A DNA stretch of 64,000 nucleotides, from assembly GCF_032854445.1 (NCBI RefSeq), contig NC_088301.1:27946402-28010401 (forward strand), written 5' to 3'. Positions within the stretch are counted from its first letter, which is position 1. Each line of letters begins with the position of its first letter. Source of the stretch: Liolophura sinensis (Eukaryota; Mollusca; Polyplacophora; Chitonida; Chitonidae). The notes under the pieces are model-generated. The model worked only from the letters and a program-made list of their open reading frames with translations. It was not told the origin of the DNA and did not search any database. Positions 1-12,355 of this stretch are shown one piece after another. The translations under genes were made by a program, and so were the position numbers.

Positions 1-1046
1 GTTAACAAAGATATTAAAGTTTGTTCATTTGACTCTTCAAAACTTGTACTTTCCTCTGCTAAAGTTACACTGTGGGAATTCCCTTCATGAGCACATACAT
101 GTACCATGCCAAAATTGCCACATGCTGTTTGAGCACCCTGAGGTGAGTTTAGACCACAGGGTTCATCCTCTTTTTGAGCTGGACACTCAAATCCATGCTC
201 AAGGTTTGTCACCCTCTTATTCGCTTCATCTGAAGATGAGATATCTGAAACGTGTGGCACCATGATGGCGTAAAATGTTTGATCTACCTTTGCCTTGCCA
301 TTTTCATTTGGAACAACTCCCTTTTCCATTTTTGCTGGCACGTTTATTAGATCATTTGTTGTTTGGGAATATTCATCAAGGTTTGTTTCAAAATCTTGAT
401 CTTCGAAGACTGGTATGTTTGTGTCTACAAGAGTTGAAGGAAGCTGTACCCCATTCACTGTGTCATGACTGGATGTAGATGAGTCCACTCTATCATTTGC
501 TAAACCAGATGATATAGTTAATGGGCTACCCGACTCCTCACTTTCTGAAAGCAAAGAGGAGAAGACTTCGCCAGAACAGGTGGATTCCATTACCAAAGTG
601 TTACCAGCACAACCAGTTGGCATTGGTTGCATGGACTCTTCACAAGCTGGAATTATAACACAAGATAACTCTTCATTAGGATCCAAACTGTTGAAGGTAG
701 CTTTGTCATCCTTTACATGTACCTCGTAACCTGGCTTTTCATCAACATCATCAACTGATTCACGAAAACCATTATTTTCTTCATGCAGAATATTGGTAGT
801 GCTACTGATATCCACATAAGTTGAGAATGCACCTTCTTCCTTATGCGCTCTTAACAAAGTGGTAGATACTTGATCAGTTTGAGGTTGCATAATGAGCCTG
901 GCCGCTTCATTTGAATCATGCAGATCTTCCATTTCAACTCTAGTAATCCCAGTGTTGAAGACCTTGTTTGCTGGTAAAATATATGACAGTGGTACATGTA
1001 AGTCAACTTCAGTAAGTCCAAAGCCCAAAGAAAGTCTCTTTAATAG
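1..1046 (-). CDS. Large internal exon of an unidentified acidic protein (partial)
   Basis: On the minus strand the frame with codons starting at positions divisible by three has no stop from 1046 down to the window edge, about 348 codons. That is very unlikely by chance in DNA this AT-rich. The first upstream stop is at 1047-1049. The product is rich in Asp, Glu, Ser and Thr, low in hydrophobic runs and looks disordered. It shows no signal peptide, membrane segment or domain I recognise. Short landmarks are RLSLGFGLTEVDLHVP near the start and SSLLSESEESGS in the middle. The exon's 5' edge is unclear: possible acceptors on the minus strand lie near 1006 and 970. The gene continues beyond position 1, and its upstream exons must lie to the right, possibly including 1135-1251. 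It is divergent from CYRI. I give no function. Confidence 0.6.
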
Positions 1047-1134
1047 TCAACGTTTCTGGAAACTTTGGCTTTGAATTCTTTCTCAGTGAACAGTATGCAG
1101 TGGATCAATTATCAGTCCTCATGGCTGATTGAAA

Positions 1135-1251
1135 TTAACTCTCGTTCAATTGGTCCTTTTGCTTGATACTACCATGCTTGGTGTCAGTGATTAGCATTGA
1201 CTTCTCCACCTGCAGGTTTGGGACATCAGGCATGTACATGTATAATTCACT
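1135..1251 (-). CDS. Possible upstream exon of the left-edge minus-strand gene
   Basis: On the minus strand a long T run followed by gcag ends at 1252, a good splice acceptor. The sequence after it is open for 38 codons (SELYMYMPDVPNLQ...) before a stop near 1135. A usable donor inside this stretch is not obvious: CAG/gtggag near 1210 and G/gtagta further on are both weak. Only the acceptor and the position just upstream of the large open exon support it. Confidence 0.22.
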   Translation of the reverse strand, partial: SELYMYMPDVPNLQVEKSMLITDTKHGSIKQKDQLNES

Positions 1252-1509
1252 CTGCAAAAAAAAAAGGACATGTAATAAAACTTTAATTTCTTCAAATAAT
1301 CTAAAGTGAAGGCCTTTTATGAGACTGCCCATTTGATCTTAACTAAATTGTAAGTAGCATGATTTTTAGCACATGAACCTGGTTAAAATCGCACTAACTA
1401 AATCGGCTGTTTTCACTAGTTCTCTCCTTGATCTCTACCTCTTTCCCTCCCCTATGAAAAGGCAGAGTGAATTTAATGCAACTTTTTCAAGGTTAAATTA
1501 TCTATTTGG

Positions 1510-3315
1510 GAGTCGAGTTTGAGGGGGATCAAAAGTGACATTAAATATTTTTTCAAATAAGAGTTTAGTGAAATTGTGACAAGTCTCCAACACGTCGGCA
1601 TTATCAAGAGTAGTGTGATGTCACATTTACTGTACTTCTTTCACGTCAGAGTTACTTGATGTGATATAGGCTAGGCAGCATATGGCAGAAAGGAAATTGT
1701 GGATGTTGGCGATAACCGACCATTACTACATGTAGATTCTCCCTGAAATTAGACACATCGGAAGCATATTATTTCTTTCACTGCTTAAACAGTCGTACGA
1801 CAGTCGGCTCTGATTGGTTTCCTCTCACCATAATTCTGACTGCAATCATATATATATGTAAGTGTGATATTCTTTAGTAAGCCAAAATGGAGTAAAACTT
1901 GATCATATAAATAAATATTAAAAAAACTGTTGGTACACCTTAGGCCTACTACAATTTACAAGGATGGCCAGCTTAGTGTCTGTAGCTTCCCCGTGAGCAG
2001 TATTCCTCAGTTGCAATGAACTGCAGAATGTGTGGCTGCTGTGGCAAAAGGCTACGCCTGCTGTTCAGGCTCTGCCACCCAGTTCAAATCACCTGCAGAC
2101 GATATAGGGGTTTCTGGCCCAGGTCATCGTCTCTACAGGGGTCATGACCTGCAACTTTACCTCCTAGTAGATGTTAACAAAACTACAACAGCATTGTTGT
2201 TCACTTGGATTTGTGCTAAATTTTTAAATCATGAAGACAAATCCACTCCCAACTGGGGCTAATGTCACAGGCTTACACGTTCAACTGATCGCTAGTTCAT
2301 TGTCTTTCATTATCAACAGTGTCACTATTTCACAGGGTTTGATTCTGGGGCAAAATATATTTGCCCGCAAGGTCTTCTTCTGATTCAAATACACCTTGGC
2401 CCAACACACCACTTGAAAATTTTTCCTACATTTTATAAAACTAAAACAGAAACAAAAAAAAATATCCCTAATCTGTACAAACAACAAAGGAGCCAAATTA
2501 AAATTCTTCAGTCATGTCAGTTGTCATAAATCTAGAGAGAAAACTTACTTCAAAAAATTTAATGTTAAATGCTATGGAAAGATAAATCTGGTACCTGTGA
2601 GCTGCACCCAAAGTTCAACTTTGATTCAGACTACCCTAATTTTAAATGCTACATGAATAGATGTTGTCTTCTTGTTCCAATAAACATTCAGCATCACAAA
2701 GTAATTTTTCAATAACTATATTTGTTATTTTCAAACTGCTTGCTAAACATTTAAATGAACAATATACATATATTTGTATATTCTGAACTTGACTTAATAT
2801 GTGGGGCCTAATGGGAAGATGGATGCGGTTTGGGCCAAGACAGTATGCTACACTGCGACCTAATTTTGAATACCTTGTTAAATACTTGTAATTCAACTTG
2901 TTTTACATCACAGGTGGTCAGTAAATGGGACAACCCTGAACTGCAAAACCTGAGTGAGAATAGCCCTGTATACATGTGAGTGCATGCTACTAAATCATTG
3001 TAAAATGTCTTATATAGTAGTCCTGCGTTATTAGAGGTCACTTTACGGAGTGAATGGGTAAAGGCAATGTCATAGCCTAGATAGCAAATGCATTGCAATT
3101 TGATTGAAATGAAAGATTATGGCTTCACGCCACGCATTTGATTGGATAAAATTCCTAAGATGACTGCTTCGATTCACACCTGCTATTATGTTATTACTGT
3201 TATTTTGTGTTATCTTTTATTTGGTAAAATCACTTCAGAAAAATAAAGTATAATACTTTTTAGAAAGCTTGAGCATCTTATTTATGGGTGATATATGTTT
3301 TACTAAGCTCCTGTC
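1510..3315. repeat. Long interspersed repeat, copy A
   Basis: This stretch aligns by eye in the same order with 9390-10785 (copy B) and 38640-40690 (copy C). Shared blocks include catttact with its surroundings near 1622, the taggcctact block near 1942, the block ending acaacagcattgttgt near 2190, ggccaagacagtatgct near 2832, tggagtgaatgg-like sequence near 3050 and agaaagcttgagcatc near 3263. I see no long ORF and no clear terminal inverted repeats, so its class is unknown. It may be a non-autonomous transposon or an old retroelement fragment. Confidence 0.6.
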
Positions 3316-4500
3316 TTCTCCTTTACGGTTCATGACTATATATTAAAGAAACCACATTTGACTGAACATGTAAATGTTGTTGCAACTGCGTCAGCGGGAT
3401 GGCGTATATGTGTTTAAATATGTCACACCTGCCTTCTCTGGGAATGGAATGAAATGTAATCTAATTTGTATAAATTTTGCCAAGTGCCCTTCCAATCCAT
3501 ACATGGCAATGATCATTAATTTTTGTGCTGGCCGTAATTTTGTAGTTCAGGCTGAAATGGAACTACTTAGGAAATTAGTTATTACATGAAAACAGAAAAT
3601 CGCCTGATACTGTGGCTGCCATTTTGTGAAAGTGCATAATTATGTATAGTCAGATATTGGAGGAAAAGTACAGAAATTTCAGTTTGGATTGCTCAAGCCG
3701 AAAATTTGTGACCATGCTCTGGCATGCTTTCTGTTTATCGCTTTCAAACTTTGCCAGATTTGAAAAAAAAAAGCTTTTCAAGACCTTGATGTTTACAGGT
3801 AGCACCTTAGTAGTTGTCCGAGATTGCTGACGTCAAGTTTGACAAAAAATGTTCCGTGGGCCAAGAATACCCCTAAACCAGCGTCAGACTGTTCTCCATT
3901 AAAAACTTGATGCATCTACTCCTTGCACTTGTCTGATATCCGTATGTCAACGCTGTCAGTAAAGCTTTCGAGCATCACCAAGACTTCTTGGGGCACTCTC
4001 GGCCTAGGAAATAAGCAATCGATATTGTACTTGCAATAAATTAACAAATGAAAAGATAAAGAACATGAATGTCAACAGTTGTGGAGGCATGCAGGTAATT
4101 TTTGTCACAAATGACATGACAAATTGCCATGGCAACTGCATCAGGTTTGAAAATGGAGATCGGTCTGACGGTGGTTTGGGCGAAACAAAATTTTTGTCAA
4201 ACGTAAAGCCAAAGCAATTTCGGACTACTAAAAAGTTGGAATTACATATGCATGCTGGAAGAAAGCAGCTGTAAAATATATTGCCTAGTTTGTATGGACA
4301 ACGTGGGTAATACAAGTTAGAACTTGTGGAAAAACTAAAATAATATATGGCTGTCATTAAAGTGAGCAATAACATGCATACCTAGCAGAAACAGCCCATT
4401 TGTTGATTAACAACGTTTGATTCTAATTAAGTTCGGTTTACGTTACCCGTCTCCCAAATCCAGGTCAGACACCATTAGTACATTCAAAAGTCATTTACAT
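3316..4500. other. Non-coding stretch, nothing recognised
   Basis: AT-rich sequence with only short chance ORFs (up to 123 codons at 4004-4375 on the minus strand, without a recognisable domain or codon bias). No repeat family, RNA gene or splice pair was recognised. Confidence 0.5.
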
Positions 4501-4559
4501 ACATCTTGGGAAAATAGATTTAAAATTACTAGAAAATAATCCAACAACTTTATGGTTAT

Positions 4560-5265
4560 CAATATTGAAATACTGTCTCCGTTTAGACAGAACCGCGACA
4601 GCGTTCTCACTTAACGGAAAGACTGACTTTACACATTGTGTCGTTACAGACGTCAAATGCATGCCGTGTCTATCGGCCGGAGAAAAGCAGACGACGCTTT
4701 CAGCACGTGGCGAGTTTCACGACATGTGTGACCAACGTGCTTTCTTTTACTCACAACTATGGCCATTCAACATATAAAGGACCACGCATACTTTTATAAA
4801 GTTGAATTATCCTAGAAAAAAACCTTAGTCAAAAAATAATACCGGCTATTGGCATAGTTTGGCGTCGATGACATTGAAGAATGGTTTGTTTACAAATCAA
4901 CAGTAATGTATTACTACGCAGTATAAATCACTTGGAGGACGTCCTTTCAAATTTATTTCAATATTTTCATTGTGGTCTAGTAGAAGATTTGTATGCCTTA
5001 CAAAACAAGAAGAAAATCAGTTCACTGCCCTCGAGTAATACATTTTGTTCGTAACGTTTGGAACTATATTTTCTTATCATTTTTCTATATAAGGTAATGA
5101 CAAGGCATTCTGGGAAAAATTAGTCTCCGGAAATGGTGTAACTTTGTACCTTTTACAAGAGAAGAGCTACAACCAGGAACTTGAAATTAATAGGATAGCA
5201 CTGCAGATGTCAAGTGCCGGGTTTTGAAAGGAATAGGTATTTCCCGAGTTTAGTTGCAGTCCAAG
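4560..5265 (+). promoter_or_regulatory. Candidate promoter and non-coding first exon, possibly bidirectional
   Basis: The segment 4580-4770 has many CpG dinucleotides compared with the surrounding AT-rich DNA. A TATA-like tatataag lies at 5087-5094, and about 30 bases later begins a stretch that runs to a strong donor, CCAAG/gtaagtt, at 5265/5266. This would suit a non-coding first exon of CYRI, whose first coding exon is preceded by an acceptor at 17606. The position between the minus-strand gene at the left edge and CYRI also fits a shared divergent promoter. No transcript evidence is available, and a promoter nearer 15.2-15.6 kb is an alternative. Confidence 0.33.
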
Positions 5266-6221
5266 GTAAGTTACCACATATTTGTTCTGATATGCTGTAT
5301 AATAACAGAGATTGGAACAAATTACCAGTTAATTGATTATTTTCATTTTAAAACAACGATGTGCATTACCGCCTGCATGTGAACGGGTCGGTGTGCAAGC
5401 CCATTCTTCCGTCTCCCCTCAGAGCCGGTCTTACGTTGTATGTTGACACTGACAGATCACTTATGTTTTGTCTCTATTGTAAGTGTTTTGACAACTTGCT
5501 CCCTTTAATATGTTTTTCTCTTCACTAGCAGACAACATGTCAGATTTAACTACAACGTCTTTTTTTGTTTTGTCCGTCTTGATGACTCTAACTCGATTAT
5601 ATCACCATCTGTCCTTGGTTAATTTATTTAGTTTTTAAGACAATAATATGATATGAAATAGGCAAAGCTTAAGACCGAACACAGTGTATGTGTAGCCCCA
5701 AATATAGATGTACATCTATGAGACAAAATAAATAACTGATCTAATCAGTACCGGTATGTATATGTAGGCCAGTAGCTGAAACAGTAAAGGAAGAATTTAG
5801 GAAATTAACGTATTTGTTTTGTTGCATGAGGTGCATTTCTCCATTCTTTATATGTTCTTTAAGCATTCTCTGGGGTGGACAAAAATAAAAATCAAGGACA
5901 AAAATAAAATTTGAGAAGCTGTTGAAATGTGATGCTAGATTTCTAGTTCATGTATGATATGAATGAAATTAACCCAGTTAACACGTAGGTCCTACTCTTT
6001 GAAATCAGAATTTGTTGTCAACTCATACCGCTTACATGCGTGTTAAGTTACCACCGCCTGTAGTTTCATCTGGCTGACCTTATGTATTAAATTTGTGTGG
6101 CTGATACTTTCAACACTGTTCAATGTCCATGTTTGTAGCTAGTAGGAAATAATTTGCATGTTAACCATAGACAAAATTGAAGGACATGCAGCCTGTAGAA
6201 GACTTTCTGACAGTTGTTGAT

Positions 6222-6398
6222 TTTTTTTTTTTTTTTTTGATTGGTGTTTTACGCCGTACTCAAGAATATTTCACTTATACGATGGCGACCAGCATTATGG
6301 TGGGTGGGAACCGGGCACAGCCCAGGGGAAACCCACAACCATCCGTAGGTTGCTGCAAGACCTTCCCACTTACAGCCGGAGAGGAAGCCAGGATAGTT
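6222..6398 (-). mobile_element. tRNA-derived SINE, 5'-truncated
   Basis: Minus-oriented copy of the common SINE of this window. From left to right on the plus strand it reads a T-rich tail, gattggtgttttacgccg, tactcaagaatatttcac, the accagcattatggtggg core and gttgctgcaagaccttccc. The tRNA-like head is missing. The ORF across it is a shadow. Confidence 0.85.
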
Positions 6399-6399
6399 G

Positions 6400-7200
6400 T
6401 TGATTGATGGGTAACTGTTTCACAAGTGTAATTCACAGTGCATGGTAGTGACAGGTTGACAACGTGGGGAATAATGCCTGTTAATGCCTTAGGCCTGTTA
6501 GTGTGCCTAGCCCTACTGTGTTTAGCTTAAAGAGCCACTTCAGTGATAATGCCATTATGACAGATTTACTAATAATGGACATAACTAGACATTCACACCA
6601 GCAGTGTAAAAATTATTTGAATATGAGATATTTTGGTGATGTAAAATTTTTATGTGTGCTTTGCACTTGCCGGATGGATATGGTCGAATTGCCGGGCAAG
6701 GTATGGATCACGTGACGTCACAAGTACCCAACTGACTACAGCTCTTCATATAACAAAATTGAGCACATGCAAGCGACACTTACGGATTTCGGCACTGAAT
6801 AGCTTGCCTTATTGAACGTAAAATATCGTAAAACTGATGATATTCGTTTATACTGAATTATTATCTTTTACAAAACTTGATTTAATGAGAATTAAATTTT
6901 AGAAATTTAAATCTCACCACTGAGTTACTTCAGTCCGTTTGAAAAACACTTGTGCGCTGATAAAAACTCATCAGCCGACTGAGGCCTGTATATGACTTAC
7001 ACTGTGGCTGAAATAGAGTTTTCAGTACTTAGATCCATACAATCTGTCATCTGACCAGAAAAAAAGAATTTATTGTAGCCTACCCTTCATCTCAAATATT
7101 ATTTCTTCAGTATTTGGAAAGACAGGGCACTGAGAAGCCTTATGTGTATATGGCATATAGGCTTACATGTATGTGTTTATCGCAGCTGAACACGTAGAAG
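6400..7200. other. Non-coding stretch between SINEs
   Basis: No gene, tandem repeat or recognisable element seen; only short chance ORFs. Confidence 0.5.
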
Positions 7201-7204
7201 TTAT

Positions 7205-7472
7205 TTTATTTAAATGTATTTATTTATTTGAATGGCGTTTTACACTGTACTCAAGAATATTTCACTTATATGACGACATCCAGCATTATGGTGGGAGGAA
7301 ACCGGACAGAGCCACTGGCAACACGCGATCATCCGCAGACTACGGGTAGACCTTCCCACATACAGCCTGGAGGAAGCCAGCATGAGTTGGACTTGAACTC
7401 GCAGCAACCGCATTGGTGAAAGACTCCTGGGTCATTGTGTTGTGCTGGCATCCTAACCACCTGCCGGCCCTG
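7205..7472 (-). mobile_element. tRNA-derived SINE, nearly full length
   Basis: Minus-oriented copy with the (ttta)n tail at the left, the conserved core and a diverged tRNA-like head at the right: gacttgaactcgcagc is the B-box side and ctaaccacctgccggcc the A-box side. Confidence 0.88.
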
Positions 7473-7892
7473 CATGCATTATTGACATTATTGACTAAGT
7501 TAATCTAATTTTGATGAATCATTTTAGTGTTCTAGGATATGCTTAAATGCGATGCTATGCATTTTTGAAGCACGTCTGTGTGACCATGTCATGTTTGACA
7601 CAACCAGATTGGCCTGTAAGCTTGGCAGATGAGCTGATGACACGGAGCTGATCGTTTAAAGTACTGTCTTCAAAGACAAATAAAATTAATTTAGTTCAAA
7701 TCTCTTTTCAGCATACCCAGGTTTTATTTTATTTTTATAAAACGCAGTGGTCTTATACCACTGTGACATATTACAAGGTCCACAATCGTCAGCTGAGAAA
7801 GAATTCATTACTTAAAAGTGTACATTTATTTTCCAGACCAGATAAAATGACTTAGTCAGAATCAGACATAAATAAAAAGTTTCTGTTGTCCT

Positions 7893-8140
7893 TGATTTAT
7901 TTATTTATTTATTTGATTGGTGTTTTACGGCGTACTCAAGAATATTTCACTCATACGACGGCGGCCAGCATTATGGTGAGTGAAAACAGGGCACAGCCTG
8001 GGGGAAACCCACGACCATCCGCAGGTTGCTGCCAGACATTCCTACGTACGGCCGGAGGGGAAGCCAGCATGAGCTGGACTTGAACTCACAGCGTCCGTAT
8101 TGGTGAGATGCTCCTGGGTCATTACGCTGCACTAGCGCTG
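7893..8140 (-). mobile_element. tRNA-derived SINE, nearly full length
   Basis: Minus-oriented copy with a (ttta)n tail, cggcggccagcattatggtg core and a head reaching ctgggtcattacgctgcac. It lies 168 bases left of a plus-oriented copy, so the two heads face each other. Confidence 0.9.
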
Positions 8141-8307
8141 TTGTCCTTGAAGGCATATGGCTATTGTCACTCAACTCAATCATACCTTTCTTATTCTGTC
8201 TGTGTGCATGTTTTTGGGGTTTTTTTTGTCACATGTCACACTGGTCTTCAGTGTTGAATATATAGCTAAACAAACATGTCTACATGTGAAGTATTAAAGG
8301 CCAACAA

Positions 8308-8522
8308 GGGGCCTCCGTGTCTCATTTGGTTAGCGTGCTAGCGCAGCGTAATGTCCCAGAAGCCTTTCACCAATGCGGACGCTGTGAGTTCAAGTCCAGC
8401 TTATGCTGGCTTCCTCTCCGGCCATAAGTGGGAAGGTCTCCAGATGGTAGTAGGTTTCCCCCAGGCTGTGCCCGCTTTCCTCCCACCATAATGCTGGCCG
8501 CCATCATATAAGTGAAATATTA
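8308..8522 (+). mobile_element. tRNA-derived SINE, 3'-truncated
   Basis: Plus-oriented copy with an intact tRNA-like head (ggggcctccgtgtctcattt, then ggttagcgtgctagcgcagc) and a B-box-like gagttcaagtcc. It stops just after taagtgaaatatta, without the final (aaat)n tail. The abrupt 3' end is unusual for retroposed copies, which normally lose the 5' end, and points to later recombination or deletion. Confidence 0.88.
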
Positions 8523-8524
8523 CC

Positions 8525-9390
8525 TACTCACTTTTGAAACCATGTTCCAAACTTTTACGTTTTGTAATTTTGCTGGACTAGGACTTTAACAAATAGATAA
8601 ATGAATAAAGAAAGCTTGTTGCTGATAAGTACATGTACTGAATAACTTTCAGTTTCGATTTATTTTCAACTTGGGGAATGCAGTAGATAAATGAGACAAT
8701 ACATGTATATGTTTCGATTAAGGCATGTATTACATTCTGTCCAATTATATATATGTTTTTTTTTTTATAAAACTATAAAAGTTTTACATGTGATTTCATT
8801 TTGGCTGTTTCCAGCATACTTTTATGCCTCTGGTATTTTTTATTGTTTTTTTTTTTTTTCATTTTATTTGATCTCAGTGTAATGGCATGAACTTAGCAGG
8901 AAGTAATATTACTTGGCAATTGTCATCTATCTGGATAAAGCCACATGACCAGACAGGCTTGTTTCCCCTCATGAGAATTTTGTAACTGTTTATATTTCAC
9001 CCATAGTGACTAATATATCAAACTCATGTTTCTGTGACCCAGTCTGTCAGATGTTCTCATTTGTACTTTAGGATAATGCCATTTGGCTCATATGGATATA
9101 ATTTTAACAGGAGGCCAATGTAACATCACGAGAGAAGTTCAAAGCGAAGCTAATGCAGTGTTTAGCAACGAAATGTAAGAAAAAAAAACAAACTAATTTA
9201 ATGGAGTGGTACAAGTGGTTCAGTATAAGCTTGCCTTCCACTACTTTGAAGGATACCGACTAAAAACAGAAAAACTTTAAATTGTTGGCCGAAGAATTGT
9301 GCTGTGAAACACATGCTTAAAGTGAAAGACAGCACCTGACTAATGTGTATGTCAGCTGAAAGACTACCATTCAAAGTGTCATAAACCAGC
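8525..9390. other. Non-coding stretch
   Basis: AT-rich, with T-rich runs near 8757 and 8848. No gene or repeat family recognised. Confidence 0.5.
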
Positions 9391-10785
9391 ATTAAATATT
9401 TTTTTTGAATTTTTTTACAAAGAAGTAAAAGTTTAGTGAAACTTGTTCCAGCTTCAGCCCATCTCCATTATTGACTGCAAGTTAACGTCACATTTACTCT
9501 AGCTATGGAAGGTATTTCCTGTATGATAGTCTAAGCAGTAGCCTATGGCAAATGAAGGGAATAGTGGTTATTTAACTTTCTCGGAAATTGGACATAGTGC
9601 GAGGATATTTCTTCCACTGCTTGAACAGTTCACATAGTAGGCCTACTGTATCGTTTATACAGTTTACAAGTAGCCTGCAGATGCACGAGTAGCCTGCAGA
9701 TGCACGAGTAGCCTGCAGATGCACGAGTAGCCTGCAGATGCACGAGTAGCCTGCAGACGCATGGCCAGGGTTCAGGTCATAGCCTCAGGAGGGGTTGTGC
9801 TGGTACCAGTCATCCTGACCCTATTAAGTGTTTACAAAATTACAATAGGATTGTTGTACAACTGGATTTGTGCTCAATTCTGACATAAATTGAAACAAAT
9901 CTAAGCACTACTGAGGCTGATCTTGGCATTCATCTGTCGCTGGATTTTATGTTTCAGTGTTTATGCCTCAGCTTAAACATGGGGTTTCAATGATTTTACT
10001 GTATTTTTTAAAAGAAAACAGAGAAAAGCATCCCTTGTATGCGAGAAAGATAAAGGGCAAAATTAAATTCTTCAGTTCTTATAAATTCAGAGAATAAATT
10101 ATGTAATAAGATTGAATTAATTTTAAGCATTATCCGATGAGATGTGGTCTTCTCATTTCCATAAACCTTCGACATCCCAAATGTATATTTCACTGACTGT
10201 AATATTCATTATTTAGCAACTGCTTGCTGTCTAAACGCTAACATGAACGACAAAAAATGTATTTATATCATTTGAATAGTGTGTCTTAGGAGGTCTAAGG
10301 TCTGCTGGGGGAGGAATGCAGCTTGGGCCGAGACAGTATGCTGATGTCTGATTGATTGATTTGTGATACTGTCGTTGAATATTACACGGCTTGAAAACTA
10401 ACTGATTTTTAATCTGTGGTGGTCCGTAAATGATACAAACCTGTCCCACAAAACTGTGTGAAATGGCCCTTCACCTACACGTAAATAACTCATTGTAAAC
10501 AATCTCAAAACGATGTCTTATGTAGTAGTTGTATGTTGTCAACTGTCACATCATGGAGTGAATGGGTAAAGGCTACAGCTCAGGCCGCGCATTTTAATAG
10601 GAATATGTTTGAGTGGCCCAAATTGACAAGATGGCTGCCTTGATTCACACCAGCCATTTGTGCGGTATTGTCATTTCATTCAACGTGTTATGTGGTGAAA
10701 TCTCATCAAAATAACAAACTATCATACTTCTTAGAAAGCTTGACTACCCTGCTTTCGACGGAAATATGTTTTAGCCAGGTGCTGT
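9390..10785. repeat. Long interspersed repeat, copy B
   Basis: Collinear with copy A (1510-3315) and copy C (38640-40690). Matching blocks include gcattaaatatttttttt at the left end, catttactctagct, ggccgagacagtatgctg near 10326, tggagtgaatgggtaaagg near 10553, gatggctgccttgattcaca near 10630 and ttagaaagcttga near 10731. It is shorter than copy A and contains a local 19-bp tandem expansion (9670-9763). Confidence 0.6.
9670..9763. repeat. 19-bp tandem repeat, 5 copies
   Basis: The unit gtagcctgcagatgcacga is repeated head to tail. The first four copies are near-identical and the last is diverged. It sits inside the long interspersed repeat; copies A and C carry one related cctgcaga-like block at the equivalent place, so the expansion is specific to copy B. 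Confidence 0.95.
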
Positions 10786-10954
10786 CTAGGCCTTCAAATG
10801 TATAATCAGAACGTTGTCTGGGCTGAATAGTTATCAGAGTGCCTATTGAAATAGTACGTGTACATGTCAGACTGCTCATTCTGTGAGCTCTGAGGAGGAA
10901 TAAGATATCAGGAATAATAATATCTGTATCATGAATGTAGAGGCCTCCCCACCT

Positions 10955-10977
10955 CCCCCCCCCCCCCCCCCCCCCCC
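10955..10977. repeat. Poly-C tract, 23 bases
   Basis: An uninterrupted run of 23 C on the plus strand, preceded by a C-rich aggcctccccacct. Length is likely to be unreliable in the assembly. Confidence 0.95.
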
Positions 10978-12244
10978 TTCCCTTTGGAAGGGTGGAAACG
11001 GCAAACTAGTCCATAAAGGTTAATGTTTAGACATATACTTGTATGTACAGTGAGAAGTCCTATACCGGCCAGTCCATTCGGCTGATCTGAGGTGTTCATG
11101 GATGGAAACGACATTGTTAAATGGTTACACTTGGAATTTAATGACTTTGTGAACTACACATACAACATTATGACAGTTAAAAATTATTTTATGGAAATGT
11201 TCTCTGCTCAACATCTTCCATTTGTGAATAATGATTTGTGAAGTGTCATTCTACCATAAGGTGACTTGATATAGATTGCTGTGACACTGTACCCATAAAA
11301 TTGAAACATCAGTCTCTAAAGGCATTTCACGTAGTCACCCAGCACTGGTACCTGATAAAACTTCTCACATACATTAACTTTGAGCGTCCTCATACACGCA
11401 TGTTCGAACATGTACATGTGTTAATTGTATGACCCTCTATATTAACATGATTGATCTGTTTTGTAGTCTTAGTAATAAGGCCTGTTACATGAAGTTAATG
11501 TCCTAAATGTTGGCAGGTTAAAAGGTGGTTGGAAGCACTTTGAACATCTAGCCACATGTATTAAGAAAGGAATCTCTGTCATATGTTTGACCTTCGATGT
11601 TCTGCTCAACCATTTATCCAATCAACTTCTCACATTCAAAAAATTCTTTGTTGGATGTAATCCTGTGAGAGAAAAAATAGCATAGGCTATTTTGGAATTT
11701 TTTTTTTTTTTTTTACATGACAAATGAAAAAGATAGTGATTTTAAAAAGTTTTCATCCAAAAAAATTTATGTGTGTATCAAAATCTCAACATTAAGGGGA
11801 TATGTATGCCCCTTTTTTTTTGGATGGTCAGTTGTGTTATGCCTGATGAACATGTTTTTAATAATAGCCTGATGGCTGCATTGCTGACAGCTCAAGAAAA
11901 TGCAGTGTTGAGTATTGAAGAATTGTGTAAATCAAAAGGCACCACCATCAACCTACAGGGTTTGTACACCAAACCTATATTTTTCATATCTCTGGAACAG
12001 CTTTATAGTGATACTAAAACAGAGTCGGATGCAAAAACCTACATTTTAAAGATATCAAAAAGCATTTAGTGACCAACAATAAATGAGTTTCTGACAGATC
12101 TTTTTTACTGGGCGCTGTACTAGTTTCCACGAAGGGAACATATTTGTGTACATCTGCTGTTTACTTAAGAGGTTGTCTAGTTGGTATTATGACCCTAACC
12201 CCGATCTTAGTATCTTGGTTTGTATGAGTCAGGAGGATTGCCTT
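10978..12244. other. Non-coding stretch with one unassigned ORF
   Basis: Contains a 98-codon plus-strand ORF at 11773-12069 ending in ISKSI. It has no recognisable domain, no splice context I can define and no homologue I know. Otherwise AT-rich with homopolymer runs near 11700 and 11815. Confidence 0.45.
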
Positions 12245-12335
12245 CTGCTTGGAAAGCATGACTCCTCGTGGAGTTTTAATGTGGTAAGTGAAATATTATT
12301 GTGTAGAACACTAATTAAATAAATAAATAAATTAG
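12245..12335 (+). mobile_element. Old 3' fragment of the tRNA-derived SINE
   Basis: Contains gtaagtgaaatatt, a degraded gtgtagaacactaatt (matching the usual gagtacggcgtaaaacacca) and an (aaat)n tail. Well diverged from the other copies. Confidence 0.65.
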
Positions 12336-12355
12336 TATGAGCAAAGGTATCCTAA

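Noticed and set aside
7971-8183. ORFs over SINE bodies (also at 6177, 7228, 21137, 21807, 24057, 38885)
   Set aside because: All are translations of the same SINE core and not genes.
8308-8410. tRNA gene
   Set aside because: The tRNA-like A and B boxes are the head of a SINE found many times here, and the rest does not fold as a tRNA.
11773-12069. 98-codon plus-strand ORF
   Set aside because: No domain, no splice sites or start context I can support and no homologue I recognise; left as non-coding.
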